A stretch of 64,000 nt of DNA from Blasia pusilla (Eukaryota > Marchantiophyta > Marchantiopsida > Blasiales), in the NCBI GenBank assembly GCA_050084515.1, contig CM114271.1, forward strand, positions 33,046,001 through 33,110,000, read 5' to 3'. The notes beneath the pieces were generated by a model, which saw only the letters and a list, made by a program, of their open reading frames with translations, had not been told where the DNA came from and did no database searches. Within the stretch, counting starts at the first letter, position 1. Every line of letters begins with the position of its first letter. Below are positions 36,729 to 49,800 of this stretch, in pieces. Position numbers and translations under genes: made by a program.

Positions 36729-37409
36729 CTATAAGTGCATCATCAATTGACACATTGGACGTTGTTTCTTTTCCACTTTGAGCCAATTTTGAGACCATGT
36801 GCAGAAGTACACTAAACTTCTTCTCAAGAAGTTGGTGACTCGTTTGAAGTTCATTCCATTTATTTTGTTGCTCCCTTTGGCCATTCTCAATTTGGGATCC
36901 ATATCACGTATACCTTTATCCAATTCTTACATTCAATAGTCTATCATTCATTCCCACTCCACCGCCCTTGCTTCAAGGTGGCAAGGGACTTCTCGATGGC
37001 CTCCATTCTTCAGCCAATAGGCCTTTAAAGTTGACCTCTCAGTTTTTAAGAGTTGGGCAATTTTCTTTCTTAAGAACTCAGAATCCAAAACAAGTGCACC
37101 AAAATAGATATAAGATTCATTTATTTAGTTGGTAACCATTTCCATACTCACAGGGTCCTGTCTATTTATCTCAATACATGACAAATCAAGATAACGCATG
37201 ACTCGTACTTTGAGATCACTCAACCATGGCCCATAACCATGAACCTTGGTTTTAGGACACCCATTTGGCATAAACTTGCATTGAGGTTTCAAATTCAGAT
37301 CCTTACGTTGATTGAATTCATTTGTCCATACCTTACACTTGGATCTACTTGCCCTACCCCCTGTATAAGTAGTAACAATAGAACTATGTATAAATCTCAG
37401 TAAAATCAC
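36729..37409 (-). pseudogene. Further CACTA-internal coding remnants
   Basis: Two minus-strand open stretches (37409-37125 and 36923-36729) lie upstream of the DUF8039-like fragment in the same transposon. The second has a Lys/Arg-rich helical-looking sequence containing NKINGMNFKRVTNFLRRSL. The first has RASRSKCKVWTNEFNQRKDL and ends near MVTN. I do not recognise a family. Position and strand suggest exons of the same accessory protein. Confidence 0.35.
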
Positions 37410-37502
37410 AAAATCAGCAAAACTTCAAGTGCACTTTAGCTAAGTGGGATCCCCAAAAATTCCTTTGGGGGGTTTAGGCTAATAAACGTGTTGAAAACGT
37501 AT

Positions 37503-37667
<165 letters not shown>

Positions 37668-38081
37668 GTTTGCAACTCGACCTCTAGAGCGGATTCGCAC
37701 TCTCCCAATTTTCTTCAAAGTGCACCTCGAATCATAACAGATCAGAGCATGTGCCTTTCAAGAATATTCACGTGGCCTCTCAATCTCCTTCTATGTCGTG
37801 TCAACAGCCTTGCAATGTACAATGTACAAAGTTCTCTCTTCCTCGCAATGTAGTCCTCTCTTCGTACTCGTGGTCTCTCACTCTCCTCTCTCATGTTCGT
37901 TCCCGCGCCCTCTCGGCTCTTTATCTCTTTTCTCCATCATGTGCTTGAGTCTATCTCTCCCGCACATGCTTTTGCCTCCTTCCCACCGGCCCTTACGATC
38001 CGTCTCACGTCCGCATATCGAAACCCTAAGAAACAAATTTATAAGATAAATTTATAAAAGAGTACCTATGTAAGTCAAGAG

Positions 38082-38213
38082 AGCACCGTAGCTTATTGGT
38101 TAAAGACTCGTCTTCGGCCAGGGAGACTCGCGTCCGATCCCGACCAAAACCGTTTAATATGTTTACGCTTACCTTAATTAAGACACTAACCTTTTTAGGT
38201 CAGTGTCTTAATT
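38082..38213 (+). mobile_element. tRNA-like SINE head with terminal stem-loop
   Basis: TAGCTTATTGG at 38089-38099 fits the Pol III A box and GCGTCCGATCC at 38130-38140 resembles the B box; they are separated by about 30 nt as in tRNAs. A long stem-loop follows, with 17-nt arms at 38176-38192 and 38197-38213 differing at one pair. A T5 run at 38192-38196 sits in the loop and could terminate Pol III. It does not fold as an intact tRNA by eye. A SINE or tRNA relic inserted in the CACTA element is the most likely reading. Confidence 0.45.
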
Positions 38214-38840
38214 CATAATTTCAAAATTAAATATTATGATTTAATATTTTGTGAATATTTTCATCATTTAAGTTTTTTTATTCTAGTTTTGATATAAAAT
38301 TTCATTAATTATTCAAATTTTCAAATTTCATAATTTCTGATTATACTTTATAAGAAAATAAAGTTTTAAAAATAAATCATTCATGGTTTAATATTTGGGT
38401 AGTATCTTCTAGTGCATCATTTATTGTTTCAATAGGTTGTTATTTACTCACTAGTGAGAATGTCAGTACGATGCATCAACATCATAATTTAAAATGATAA
38501 AAATAAAAAATAAATTTATTTGTTAATAATAAATTATTTCATATTATTTTGTCAAAGATAATTTTAATATTGTCATTAGACATAAAAAGTAAAAAAATGA
38601 AAACTATAACCTTCTCCAATTATTTTTCTTTAATAAACATGTGTGTAAAAATGACTAAGATGATTGAGAGAGTCATGGGATATGACTTGTAGATAATTGA
38701 GTCATTTATACTACTATTTCAGTTGTTCACTCATGACTTTTGGGATACAAAATGACTACACCAATAGAGTCATACTTTCACTCATTTCATTCATAAGTCA
38801 TTTTTAGTAGAGTCATAAAAACCATAAATTTTCTCTAGTG

Positions 38841-40316
38841 TTTAAGGAAGTGCGTAGAAAAAAGAGAAGTGGTCTAAAGCTAGATTTAGTCAAGAAGAAG
38901 ATATGGAGGCAACTGAGATAGATGAGGATGATGCACATGTGTGGCAAGTGTTATCTCAAGAACAAGGTGGCGTAGAGGATGTTCTAGCCTTCAAAGAGAA
39001 TTTGTATGAGGGCAAGTTAAAATAAATTGGGCGCTATTTAAGCACTCTGCAAAGAGACGGAGGGTGGACAGACAAGTTCTTCAAGGAGATTCGGCATAAG
39101 GCGTATGGCTATCTATTAGAAGATGGATATCTTTGGAAAAGACCAAAGAAGAAAGATGGAATGCCCTTGAGGGTGATGGATGACAATGGGACAAAAATGC
39201 AAGTGCTCAAAGAATTCCACAATTCTTTATGGGCAGGACATAGAGGTACTTGGGCAACTTTCACCAAGATAAAAGAGAGGTATTGGTGGAAAGGCATGTA
39301 CAAGGATGTTGAGAGATATGTTGGGTCATGTGTTGAAGGTCACTTTCAATAAAAAATCATGGTGAGAGATGGACTTAAATCCATGTATCCTTTTTCTATT
39401 CATCATCAATAGGTTATAGATCTAGTTGCTATGCCACTAGGTCTTTGGGGAATGCGCTACCTGATCCTAGCACGAGAAGAGTTGGCCAACTTCGTAGAAT
39501 GGAGGGTTTTACAAACTAAAACAATAGAGCCTATATGTCGTTTTATTCTAGAGGATATAGTTGCTCGATATGGGAGTATTGGGAGAATCCGTGCAGATAG
39601 AGGAGAGTTGAATACGGAGGAAGCACGATAGTTCTTCAAGAGGTATGGAGTCTAGCTGAGATTAACAACCTCCATGAATTCGAAGGCAAACGGCAAGAGC
39701 GAAAGGGGACATCAACCAATCATTCAAGCATTGGTGAAGGCGTGTGGAGAACGTTATGCTGATTGGCCTAGATTGCTTCCATTTGCTTTATGGAAAATAG
39801 AACCACTCACATTACCGTTACAGTGTTCATGCCTACAGAGTTGATGGCAGGTCAAAAGTAATGCCAGCAAAAAGAGATATTCCCACTTGGATGGGTTTGC
39901 CATAGGAAGACGCGCTTGATAGGGAAGAGCTCCTAGCATTTCGAATGTAGCAGCTAGAGAGGCGGGAAGAAGATGTTGTAGAAGCATTAGTCAAAATGAA
40001 GAAAGCAAGGTTGAAAAATAAGGAGCGCTTCGACAAAACTCATCGACTTCGAAAAGAGCCTATAAGAGAAGGAGATTGGATCTTGGTGCACGACAATAGC
40101 CTCGACAACTAGCATAGTACAATTAAGAAGTTTGCACATCGTTGATTTGGTCCATACGTTGTAGTCTTTGCTTTTGACAATGCCACTTACGAACTACGTG
40201 AACTAGATGGCACAATTCTCAAGCTGCCCATTGCTGGAAAAAGGGTCAAGATTTTTCGTAAACGTGAAGGATTTCTTGATTTCGATTCAATGTGTCTAGA
40301 GGCACAACAAAAATAA
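38841..40316 (+). pseudogene. Dead Ty3/gypsy integrase and C-terminal region
   Basis: Blocks in order on the plus strand: a linker (38841-39060); an HHCC-like integrase zinc domain at 39205-39352 (HNSLWAGHRG, YWWKGMYKDVERYVGSC, second Cys pair altered to CVEG); an integrase core with first Asp in DLVAMPLG near 39418, second in RADRGELN near 39596, and Glu in NGKSERGHQ near 39700; then a C-terminal region ending in NATYELRELDGT, PIAGKRVKIF and a stop at 40316. Stops at 39349, 39629 and 39654 and frameshifts near 39800 kill it. It begins directly at the right end of the CACTA element, with no gag or RT upstream, so the 5' two thirds are missing. Confidence 0.85.
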
Positions 40317-40386
40317 GTGTGAGTAAAATAACAAGAAGTCTCGATATTTTCGGCACATACTAGAGGATGTGCAGGTTTGGAGGGGT

Positions 40387-41140
40387 TGAATGTCGTATAG
40401 TAAAATCACCTACTATGTAAACTCCTCTATCACTAAGTGTTAAAGAGAGTTCTAATAGTATTAAGTAAATTAGCCTAGGAAAATGAAATTCTCATGTTCA
40501 AACCTCTTTAGGATGAATCATTTGCGCGGGCCCAACTTTAGGAAAAGAGGTAATAAATAAAAGATGGGATTAGAAAAGTAAAGTAATGGGATTGGTGCTT
40601 TAATAAAACAAAAGCAAAAGTAGTCTTGGTTGGTGGGGAAGTTTGGAAGATATGAAGGGAGTAAAAGAGGATATTTTGGAAGAGATAAGAGGTAATCTAC
40701 TTATGTCAAAATGTGATTGACTAAGCCTTGAGAGGAAGCCATGTGGCACAAGATAAGATTAGCCCTATTTCGTACTTTTGTGGATCCCTTGTGAGTATAT
40801 AAAGAGGAGGGACCTTAAAGGGTTCATCACCTTCTACTTCATATCTTGAGTCTCTCGTGTCACTCTTGAGTCTATAGCTTTGGGATTGCTTGCTCTCCAA
40901 TGAGAGTGGATTACCCCTCTTGGGAGAGTAACTTGACGTTGGTCTATTCTTCGAGAGTTTTCTAGAGTGTGGTATGCGTGGAGATGAGAGACTTATCACC
41001 TTAGATGAATTTAGTCATATTAGAAATAGAGGATGGTTTGGCTTTTTTTTTCCCAATGAGAGTGGGATTACCCTTATTAGAAGAGCAACTCCGCGAAATC
41101 TCATTCTAGAGGAGAGTAGAGGATGTTTGTGAAGTATGGA
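40387..41140 (+). repeat. Probable 3' LTR of plus-strand gypsy element
   Basis: A purine-rich run (gtttggaggggt) at about 40375-40387 could be the polypurine tract, and TATATAAA at 40796-40803 would be the U3 TATA box. A 'tccaatgagagtggattacc' block recurs slightly altered near 41052. The right boundary is uncertain. Confidence 0.4.
40796..40803 (+). promoter_or_regulatory. TATA box in gypsy LTR
   Basis: TATATAAA followed by a purine-rich segment, about 480 bp downstream of the pol stop, as expected inside a 3' LTR. Confidence 0.5.
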
Positions 41141-41599
41141 TAGGGATTGTGCCGGATTTTCCTTTCCTTAACCCATACCACATCAAGATCCTCTTTATAG
41201 ATAGGCACTGGTTTACTCGCTATCTAGTTTATCACTTTGGGGACGCGTTCATGAACCAAGTCATGCAATCTCCAACTCCGATGATTCTTCCTAGAGTCAC
41301 GTACGGAAGGATATGGGATTGCACTTTATATGTTCTTATATAGCTATCTATGGACGTCAATAGGCCTCTTCGAGTAGGGTTTAATAATAGTTGTGCTATT
41401 TTTCTTGTGTACAAATGTAAGGTAATTTACAGTGATTTTATAGTTAGGAATTTGGGGGTTCCATGTTATGAAGAAGTGATCGCCTCGGCACTACCGTTTT
41501 TGATTCTTGTAGTGAGAGAATGGAGAGTTAACATAATAATTCTGTACTGAAAAAGGAGAAATTCTTATAGAGTTATTCGACTTGCATCAATCACTTATA

Positions 41600-43390
41600 C
41601 TGCAACTAGAAGGTCCGCCCTTACTTGAAGAAAGGCTCTCGATACGACAGCGTGCCATCTTGGCATCAACTCCTCATCACTCTCACTATGCCAACGAGAT
41701 TCCATCGCATCTCTCTAACTCAAGCATGGCTTACGGCTCAAACCATCTACATCTTGGTTGAGCGTCCCAAGTCTATGCACCACCTGAAAGTCATACTCCT
41801 GCAACAAAAGAGCCCACATTGCAAGCTTCCTTGTAAGCATCTCAGACTCCATCAACCACTTAACTGGCTGATGATCAATAATGATGGTAAAGGGGTTGCC
41901 GAAAAGATAACAACTGAAATGTGCGATAGCCCACACCACAGCCAAGCACTCACCCTCATATGGGCTATACTTTGCCTATGCTGCGTTGTTCAAGCGACTA
42001 GCATAAGCCACCACAAACTCTCTACCATCATCGTCATGTTAGGTGAGCATAGCTCGAAGCCCCAACATGCTCCAATCGGTATGCAACTGGAAAGGACGCC
42101 CCCTGATTAGTCTCCTAAATGTGGGCATGGACGTCAATCTATCCTTGAGCAGTTGAAATGCTCTCTCCTGCTCATCCCCCCAGTGTCACTCTTGACTCAC
42201 CTTGGTCAGCAAGGTTAGCGGCTTCGCAATCAAACTGAAACCATTGACGTACCGTCGATAGAAGTTTGCTAATCCCATTAATGCACGAACTCGACTCACA
42301 TCTATAAGGCGTGGAATACGTGATATAGCCTCTTTCTTTATTTGCTACACACCAAGGCCCCCTGGGTATATCGTATGACCCATTTACTCAATCTGGTTGT
42401 AGAAGAACTTGCACTTGCCTCGATGTACCTTCAGCCCATGTAACTGCAATTTTTGAAACACCTCCTCTAGATGTCGCTCATGCTCCTCAACCACGGCGCT
42501 AAAGACCACGATATCATCAATATATATAACACCTAGCAAAATCCATACCTCCCAAGGTCCTATCCATGATTTCTCTGAAACTCAACCGGTTCTTACCAAC
42601 CCGAATGGTAAAAACCGCCACTGGTACAAACAATCCTTCCCGTGAGGAATGATGCCCCAAAATGCGGTCGTCTGCATGTACTCCAATCTGATAGGTAGCT
42701 GATGGTATTTGGCTCGAAGATCTAGCGAACTGAAGACCTTTGCATGCCCAATAGCATCAAAGATCTACTTAGGGGCGAGCTTAGGGGTGGGCATGGCATA
42801 CTTATCGGAGTTTGTCAGCCAACTAATAGGTCGGTAATCTCCACACATCCGCCTATCCGTCCAGTTGCCATGCACATCCCTCTTGGCGGTATGACTGTGG
42901 CAGATGCAAATTCTCCATGCGACATCTCCACTAGTCATGCTCCAACCAAGTCCTGGCTCATACTATGAATCAGAGCCCTCTCCATATCACTATACTTGTA
43001 CGGTCGTCGGAAGATCGGCATGTCTCTCGCCAACTCAATGCGGATCCTTGGACCCTTGAGCATACCCAAATCATGCATGCTAAATGCAAAACACCTCCTA
43101 TAACTCCTAAGGAACTGGTGTATTCGGTGTCGGTCTCCTCTTGTCAACTTAGGGCCCATATCTGGCTCCCAAGTCTCAATTGTGACAGCGGTAGGACTCT
43201 GTAGCACATGTGTTGGTGTTTGCTACGGTGCAACCCCGTCTCAAAAAATAGAACTCGGCTGCTCCTCTACAGCCAACTGCAAACTCTGATCTCCACGTGC
43301 AGTACTGAGAACCACGCTCGATGATGTGGCTACCATCTCATGGCGTACTTGCAAAACATCCCAAGAAGTCCAAGGGTGTCTCTCCCGATC
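41600..43390 (-). pseudogene. Dead Ty3/gypsy RT-RNase H
   Basis: Right to left on the minus strand: a pre-RT block with HQFLRSYRRCFAFSMHDLGM near 43120 and IFRRPYKYSDMERALI near 43000; RT blocks around VIPPRG, SSLDLRAKYHQLPI and an intact YIDD at 42513-42524; a connection region VRALMGLANFYRRYVNGFS near 42270; RNase H with VVWAIAHFSCYLFGNPFTII, DHQPVKWLM and DVDGLSRKP at 41945-41715. Several stops interrupt it. It ends near 41600 before the integrase and is cut at about 43400 by a family B repeat, so both ends are lost. It is a different element from the plus-strand gypsy at 38.8-40.3 kb, because the strands are opposite. Confidence 0.85.
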
Positions 43391-43409
43391 ACCCCTGGTA
43401 CCGGTGTCA

Positions 43410-44330
43410 ATTTTTTTTCAATCGAACCTTCCAATGAAAATTGACAGGGACTTTTGTAAAGACCTTCAATCTCCTATCCTACAAGAAATTTGGCAGCGCT
43501 TCCGTGTTGATTTCTCCCAACGGAAATTTTGAACATGTAAAATCAGAAATCAAAGAGGTACATGGTGCTCCATAGAGCACGGGCATGGGGCAATCTGCCC
43601 CCATACTCAATCTCTAAAGAAATTTGGGCAATGCTTCCGCGAGCCTCTTATCCACACAAAAAATTGGCAAAGCATCAGTAAAATCAAGCGACTCTTGCTC
43701 CGGTGAGCACTCCCATGAGTTGTTGAACGGGGCACAAGGTCCCCAACCTACATCAACAGCGAATGATTTGTAAGCTCCTGTATTGAAACTCTCTCACTCC
43801 GTCATTCTCTCTTTGTAAATCAAGTAGATCTCACATCAATATCTCACACCAAACTCTCCATGGTGTGCACTCTCTCTCATGTCAAACCAAATCCACTCTC
43901 CTAATGAGAGGCTTGGGTTACACAGAAAAGGTAAGCAAGACCATAGCTTCGTCGCCTCATGCCAAGAGGTTTAACAAAGAGAGAATGAACTCTCAAGCTC
44001 TCTCTCTTGGAGGTATACCCCCTCCCCTCTCCCAAACTCTCTCCTTGATAACCTATGCTCGCAGGTCACCTCCTTGGCTCTTGACCTGTTGTAGCGGGTC
44101 AAGGGCCACTTCTAAAAGTGGAAAGTCAACTATATTCCAAATAGAAACTTACTCGAAATATTGAGTTTCTCTATATGGCTCCAGAGGAGCCGAAATGAAG
44201 GGGAAACATGCTCTCCGATTATCCGTGGCCTCGACAGGTCATCCTCGATCTCTTGAGGCTGTCCTCCAGCATCTCCAAAGACGCTCTACTAGATCTGGCC
44301 AATCTATCCTAAAAGTCGTGAGACACATTT
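43410..44330 (+). repeat. LTR-like repeat, family B, copy 2
   Basis: Near-parallel to 51060-51990. Shared blocks include 'gcagcgcttccg' (twice per copy), 'acatggtgctcc', 'ggcaatctgcccccatactc', 'cactctcctaatgagaggct', 'cctcatgccaagaggtt', 'cgctctactagatct' and 'atctatcctaaaag'. It interrupts the 5' side of the minus-strand gypsy RT. No open frame is credible. Confidence 0.7.
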
Positions 44331-44334
44331 GATA

Positions 44335-46400
44335 TCCCTTGACACCTATAAAAAAGTCTTGAAATAGTCCTAGTACTCCTAGCGACAATGATATTTTTCC
44401 CAATCTCTTAATAGAATTTACTGTAGTCTCTTCAATAGATGTTAACTCTAAGTTGCGTGTATGATGCAACAGGAAATGTTTCGTCTTAACGAACCTAGGA
44501 TCGAGGAGAAGCAGAGATAGGTCTGCATGCCTGCACCCATCGGAAAATACACATAGGAACCCTAATACCTCCTCTATTCAAGTTAGAGGAGGAAAAGGCC
44601 ATTTAGAGGATCTCTTCGATAGAAAGGGTGAGGAGGAGGAGTAGGACCCAATGGATGAGGAGATTCACCTTAGAGAGCATCTAGAGACTTCAAGGTAAAG
44701 TAGGAGGTCCTTGCTAAATAGTCGTCCAGATTGACACACGATATCTATCTGAAAAAAAAAAAAAAAAAAAGGCGGCGCCGCACGAGATTACACGGAACCA
44801 ACCCTATTAGGGCCATAACCAAGAGTGGACTGACGCGATCTACAATACCCATTGAGATATCTTCGGGAATTGAACTCCAATACAACCGTTTAAGCAAGAC
44901 ACATTGGATGCACACAAACATTGTAGGTAGGACTAGCAATACTGGTCTCGATGGCAGACACCACAATCGGTTTTTGAGAAAATTTTGATCTCATATATAA
45001 AGGTTACAACTTTCTTTCATCATTCGACTCGTTGAATTAAAATGTCGCATCAATTGAATGGAAATATTTTTGCACGTATGAAATTAATCCTGAAATTTGG
45101 AAAAAAAAAAGTTGCGGACCTTTCGTGAATTTCATTGCGAGCCTTTTGCAAATCAAACTCAAAATACTCTTTTCAAGTCCATCGAAACCCAATTACGAAT
45201 AAACTATGATTGATATACGAGTGTAAGACAACAAAACTTTTGAGTTGTGTTGAAGTTGTAATTAGCGAGTCACATTCTCGAGTTTGCGAGTCGAGTGTGG
45301 TTGTACCACGAATATGTTGCGACTTAGGTGCAATTCCCATGACTTGCAAAGAGGTTGAAAATGTAGGAGTGCCAAAAAATGAAATTTGTCACTTTGTGCA
45401 AATTGCTCCAAAAAGTTCTTATGGAAAAGAAAAAAAATACACCCATGCCAACTATAGAGATTTTCCAAGCAAGCTTCAAGCATGAATTTTTTAAGATCAT
45501 TGAGATTCATACAAGCCAAGCCTGTAATATACCTATCCGAATTTTGTTCATTTATTTGTATGACCCAATAAGAAAGTATATTGGCTCCATGTTTTTCCAA
45601 AGGGGACACTAGGACCGGTAGGAGGAGCACAAAGTGATTTCATCACACGAATAGAGAAAATGGATGAGAGAGAGGTTGGGTTCCATGTTCATGGATCCAC
45701 AACATGGTGGATTCATGAATTTGGAGTTGCACAAGAACCTGATAAGACTCCAAAGGTGTTATATAATGGTAGCAATGGTTAAGATCAATTTGTGTGCTAA
45801 TCTAAACCATAAAGAGTGATAAAACCTAAGTCTGAAGATATGGGAAGGTCGTAATTCAGATGACTATTAGATTCACGTGCCGATTTTGGGGGCGAAGGAG
45901 TGGTTTAAAAAACAATGGGGTTGAACGAGCAAATTTAACATTGAAGAGGCGGTTTAGCGACGCTTGTGTGGAAGGAGAGCGAGACTGCCAGTGAGTCGAT
46001 TGGGATGCACAGATGCTGGCCATGTCGCCCCGGGGCATAAGTGGATGCGGTATGCTGCCAGATGTACACGTGCATAGAATGGCCATGTGACATTGCGAAC
46101 ATGTCGTCCTTGTGGTCGGCGTTTTGCGTTGCTAGTTACTGCTGTGTGTGCACATGCATATCTGACGGCGTTTCTAGTGGTCAGACGGACAGACAGACTA
46201 CGGAAGGCGAGCTGCTGGATCACCTGCGACGGAGGGAACCATATTTGGAGTATTAGGGACGCTGATCGGGCTGGCTTTGTAAGTTCAACGAATGAACGAG
46301 GTTGCTTGCGGCATTTTAGTATTATTATTATTAATTCTCCCCCAAAGAAGAGGGAATCCCGATTATAACAACACCCTGGAATCGGGTGTCGCAGCTATGC
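44335..46400. other. Unassigned DNA
   Basis: No gene or transposon domain was recognised. It includes an A19 run at 44752-44770, which could be the tail of a retroposed sequence, and a TTA-rich run near 46321. Confidence 0.35.
44752..44770 (+). repeat. A19 homopolymer
   Basis: Nineteen consecutive A residues followed by GC-rich sequence. A retroposon tail is possible but no element upstream was identified. Confidence 0.8.
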
Positions 46401-46478
46401 GTGCCCTGCTCGTCAATCGAATAGCGCGTGGCCGGCTCGCTCGCTCGCGTAATTAATTAATTGTTGCTCTATTTGGGG

Positions 46479-46492
46479 TATATATATATAGA
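46479..46492 (+). promoter_or_regulatory. Candidate TATA box
   Basis: An alternating TA run (46479-46490) sits at the left edge of a GC-richer block, preceded by AATTAATTAATTG. A plus-strand open frame follows about 50-150 bp downstream, so it could be a core promoter; it may also be a simple TA repeat. Confidence 0.3.
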
Positions 46493-46627
46493 TCCAATGC
46501 CGAGCTGTCCCCAGGAACCTGGAGAGATTCATCCGTAGCAGGACGAGGACTTACTTACCAATGCATCATAGTCGTTTGGTTTCGTTCGCGTGGACGCCGG
46601 GCTGCAGGAGTCTTTGCCCGCTCGAAC

Positions 46628-46804
46628 ATGGCCCACAACGCCCACGGGGCGAACCTGGCACTTCACATGACCCCGCCATGGCGCGTCTCTCCCGCTGGCA
46701 CCGATGGCGGTTGCCTCGCCAAGGACAGACAGGACTACGACCGCGACTATCTTTCCAGGGAGCCTCGCGCCTATTCATCCAAAACCCGAGTTCCAGTTAG
46801 CTAA
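46628..46804 (+). CDS. Short open frame of unknown function behind a TATA-like run
   Basis: It is 58 codons from ATG (MAHNAHGANLALHMTPPWRV...) to TAA. The same frame is open upstream past 46502 without another ATG. The C-terminal half is charged and Tyr/Arg-rich (DRQDYDRDYLSREPRAY), with GC-rich codons. I do not recognise a family. The overlapping 79-codon frame from 46561 is the competing choice, and the open upstream stretch could instead be part of a longer spliced exon. Support is only the TATA-like run, the composition and the open frame. Confidence 0.2.
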   Translation: MAHNAHGANLALHMTPPWRVSPAGTDGGCLAKDRQDYDRDYLSREPRAYSSKTRVPVS

Positions 46805-46899
46805 TCCCGAGCCCTCTCCTGTGAAGTGAGAATAAAACCTTTTACGTTCTCTCTCCTGACGCGTAGGACAATGGCCCGACTCCTCCCGGCCTGCCCCTT

Positions 46900-49800
46900 C
46901 TAGTCAGCTGGTCGTGTATTCTAATCTGGATGAGAAATCCACTTTTGCCCAAACGCCCCTCTCCGCCTGACTGGACTCTCGCTCTCCGAGACCTGATCCG
47001 ATGACGAATATGCGCGAGGCCAGGAGCCACCGCGAGCAAGGAACCATTGTAGCACCCACGAAAACGATGGCATGAGGTCACCCATCACAACGTCGCCCGC
47101 CGCATGTGTGTGCGCTTCGGCTGCGTTTTCGTCCCGCATTGTACCAGTGTGGATGTGCGGGCGGTGCGAAGCAAGCAATCCATCGATTCCATCCACGCTC
47201 GAGCTTATCATGTGTACCTCCTCGTCGCCACCGGCGTCAAGACTCAAGATACGAGATAATCGAGATTCTTTCGATTTGAACTCTTCATCTTTCGCTCGAC
47301 CCTTTCCGACCTCCCTGCACGTAATCACCCTTAAATTCCACGCAGTTAATCATCGGCCCATTTGAAAAATGGGTACGTCGTCGATGGGTCGGGGTGAACG
47401 AACGAAGGATGGCTTCGGACCCAGAAAACAAGCGTTATGATGATTGGATGTGGGCGTGGCCGGTGGATGTGAGCGGTCTACTTGTACCGTACGACGACGA
47501 CGACGGCGACAATGAAGAGGGGTAGGAAGAGATATCGTGTTTAAGCAGCCAGCCAGTAGTGGCACTGTGGTGGCACTGTAGTGTGCTGCTAAGGTGATCG
47601 GCTGCCAGATTCATTAGCGCCGCGGCTTTATTGTCACATCTGCTAATCAGCTGTCCCTGGGACTCCCACGTTCAGGCAGATTTCGGCCCATAGCGATAAG
47701 AAGGCATCTCCTTCCGCACGTAAGGTAATTCGAATCTCCAGAGCAACATGCCAAATTTAGACCGGCTTAACGAGGGTTAATTTAAGAATTACTCCGACGT
47801 AGTTTACTTACTCCGTAGGGGAACCATGCTGTACGCGTACCGTTGTCGCAGGATTAACGGTAACTTTCTCAGTGCGTGTGGGGTCAGGCGGACGGACAGA
47901 CGACGGCGTCCCCCTCGGTTACCTGCGGTTAGTGGGCACGAAGTCGGGTTGCGCGTGTCGGTTCCGAGCCGGGAGATCCCGTGCTGCTGTCGTGACAGTC
48001 GTGGCCTTCACCTGTGTCCTGCTTCATACAGAAACATCACGTTAACAATTCGACGAATGATCCATTCAAACGAGTTTCCTTGATTTATAGTTTTGAAAAA
48101 AATTTATCCAGAGTGATAAGTCTTCTATCATTATCGCGAACCCTTCCAAAGGGGAAATTAATTATCATACACACTTAGAGGGCACGTGGATAGGTTAAAC
48201 GGAGAGAAAAAAGAGAGCTTTCGGGGACCCTAACTAATAATGAAAATGACATGGCCACTTCTAAGTTGTCGCCCAAAGGAGGGGAACGTTTGGATACACT
48301 AATCACGTATCTTTTTTGGAATAGAAGATTGGGTTGATGTCAAATTTCCAGAAAATTAATTTAAACATTCAAAAAGAGTAGGAGAAACACTCGACGCGTG
48401 AAACGCTTAACAGTGATCAATAGTTAGTTACATGTGATGACCAGACCGGTCCCTCATGGGTTTCCATACTTCGTGCTCGATGGAACCCAACATTCAGACA
48501 AATGAGCTAATTTACACTCTAATGGTTCTCGTCTTACTTCGTTATGGTGGACCACATAAATTTAAATGCTAATCGGAGGATGTTAACCAGACAATGACTT
48601 TCTACGCGTTTCACTGGATTTCTTTCAAAAATAATTTTGTCATTTTAAAGGGGTCGTATAAAAATTGGTAGGGAGAGTTACGTTTAAACATTAGTGGCGA
48701 CTAGTAATTGTAAGGGGAGGTCTCATAAAGGATTTATGTCACTGGACATAATTCTGGGACGGTACCTGTTTCGGGGTTCCAGGTCGTACTACGGACTTAC
48801 CCTGTTTGAAAGAGGCCTTCGTCCTCTCCATAGTCCGGGGAGTTTTTTCACGAGAACCGGTGCTCCAGAGCCCGGACCGGTAAATTTAGATTTCCATCCG
48901 GCTTTTCAGATACATTTACAAAGAAATCCCCCTGAACTTGCCGGTTTTTTCCCGACGAGTTTGGATTGAATCGGAAAATTTTGATTTTAGCCGGCTACGA
49001 TTACCCGTAACCCCAGATCTCCCCGTTCATTGGTCCTCTCACCAAAAAAAATTTTGATCAAATACATGTGTACTCGACGATGGGAGCTCGAAATGAATGC
49101 ACATATTGGAAGGTTTATTTGAAACCCTAATGCAACACTATATAAGCCCTTGCCCCATGGATGACAATATGTCGAACACTTCCAAGGCTGGAACTGGCCT
49201 CTTCGCGTTTCAAACCATCAAATAATCCAGTGGACATGGGCCCAGGGGGAAAGATGTCCACTCTAAATTAAGTAATTCATGGCGCGGCTATGCGGCTTAC
49301 CATGAAAAATACGATGAGAGCACATAACATAACACATCAAATGCTGACCATAAAATTTATTTACTTAGCGTATTTGATTCGTCCAAATGCGTGACTAAGC
49401 AAACGATAAGTGGAAGAGAACTTGGGAAAGTGCTTATTATAAATCGGGGTGTTAAAGCTCTTAAGCTTATTTATCGACAATCAAGCACTTGCAAAATCCT
49501 ATGGAGTAGTGTAGTGTGTGTGCAATGTGAGAAATATACGACACATGAAGATGAAGTATTTGATTTAAAGAAACATTCTTATTACAATTTTGAATTAAAA
49601 TAAGAATATTACTCGCATGCGATTCTATGAATTTCTATCAAAACCAGGAATGAATTCCATATGTTTTCATTTTCCTCGCTCACAATAATGAGAAGTAAAA
49701 CCGTGGAAATGAAATACTGATTGAAGTCCTTCCCTTCCACGTCCTAAATTACTCTCGTGCCTCTCCCACGTGTCTCCAATCCGACCTTCATCACGAGGCT

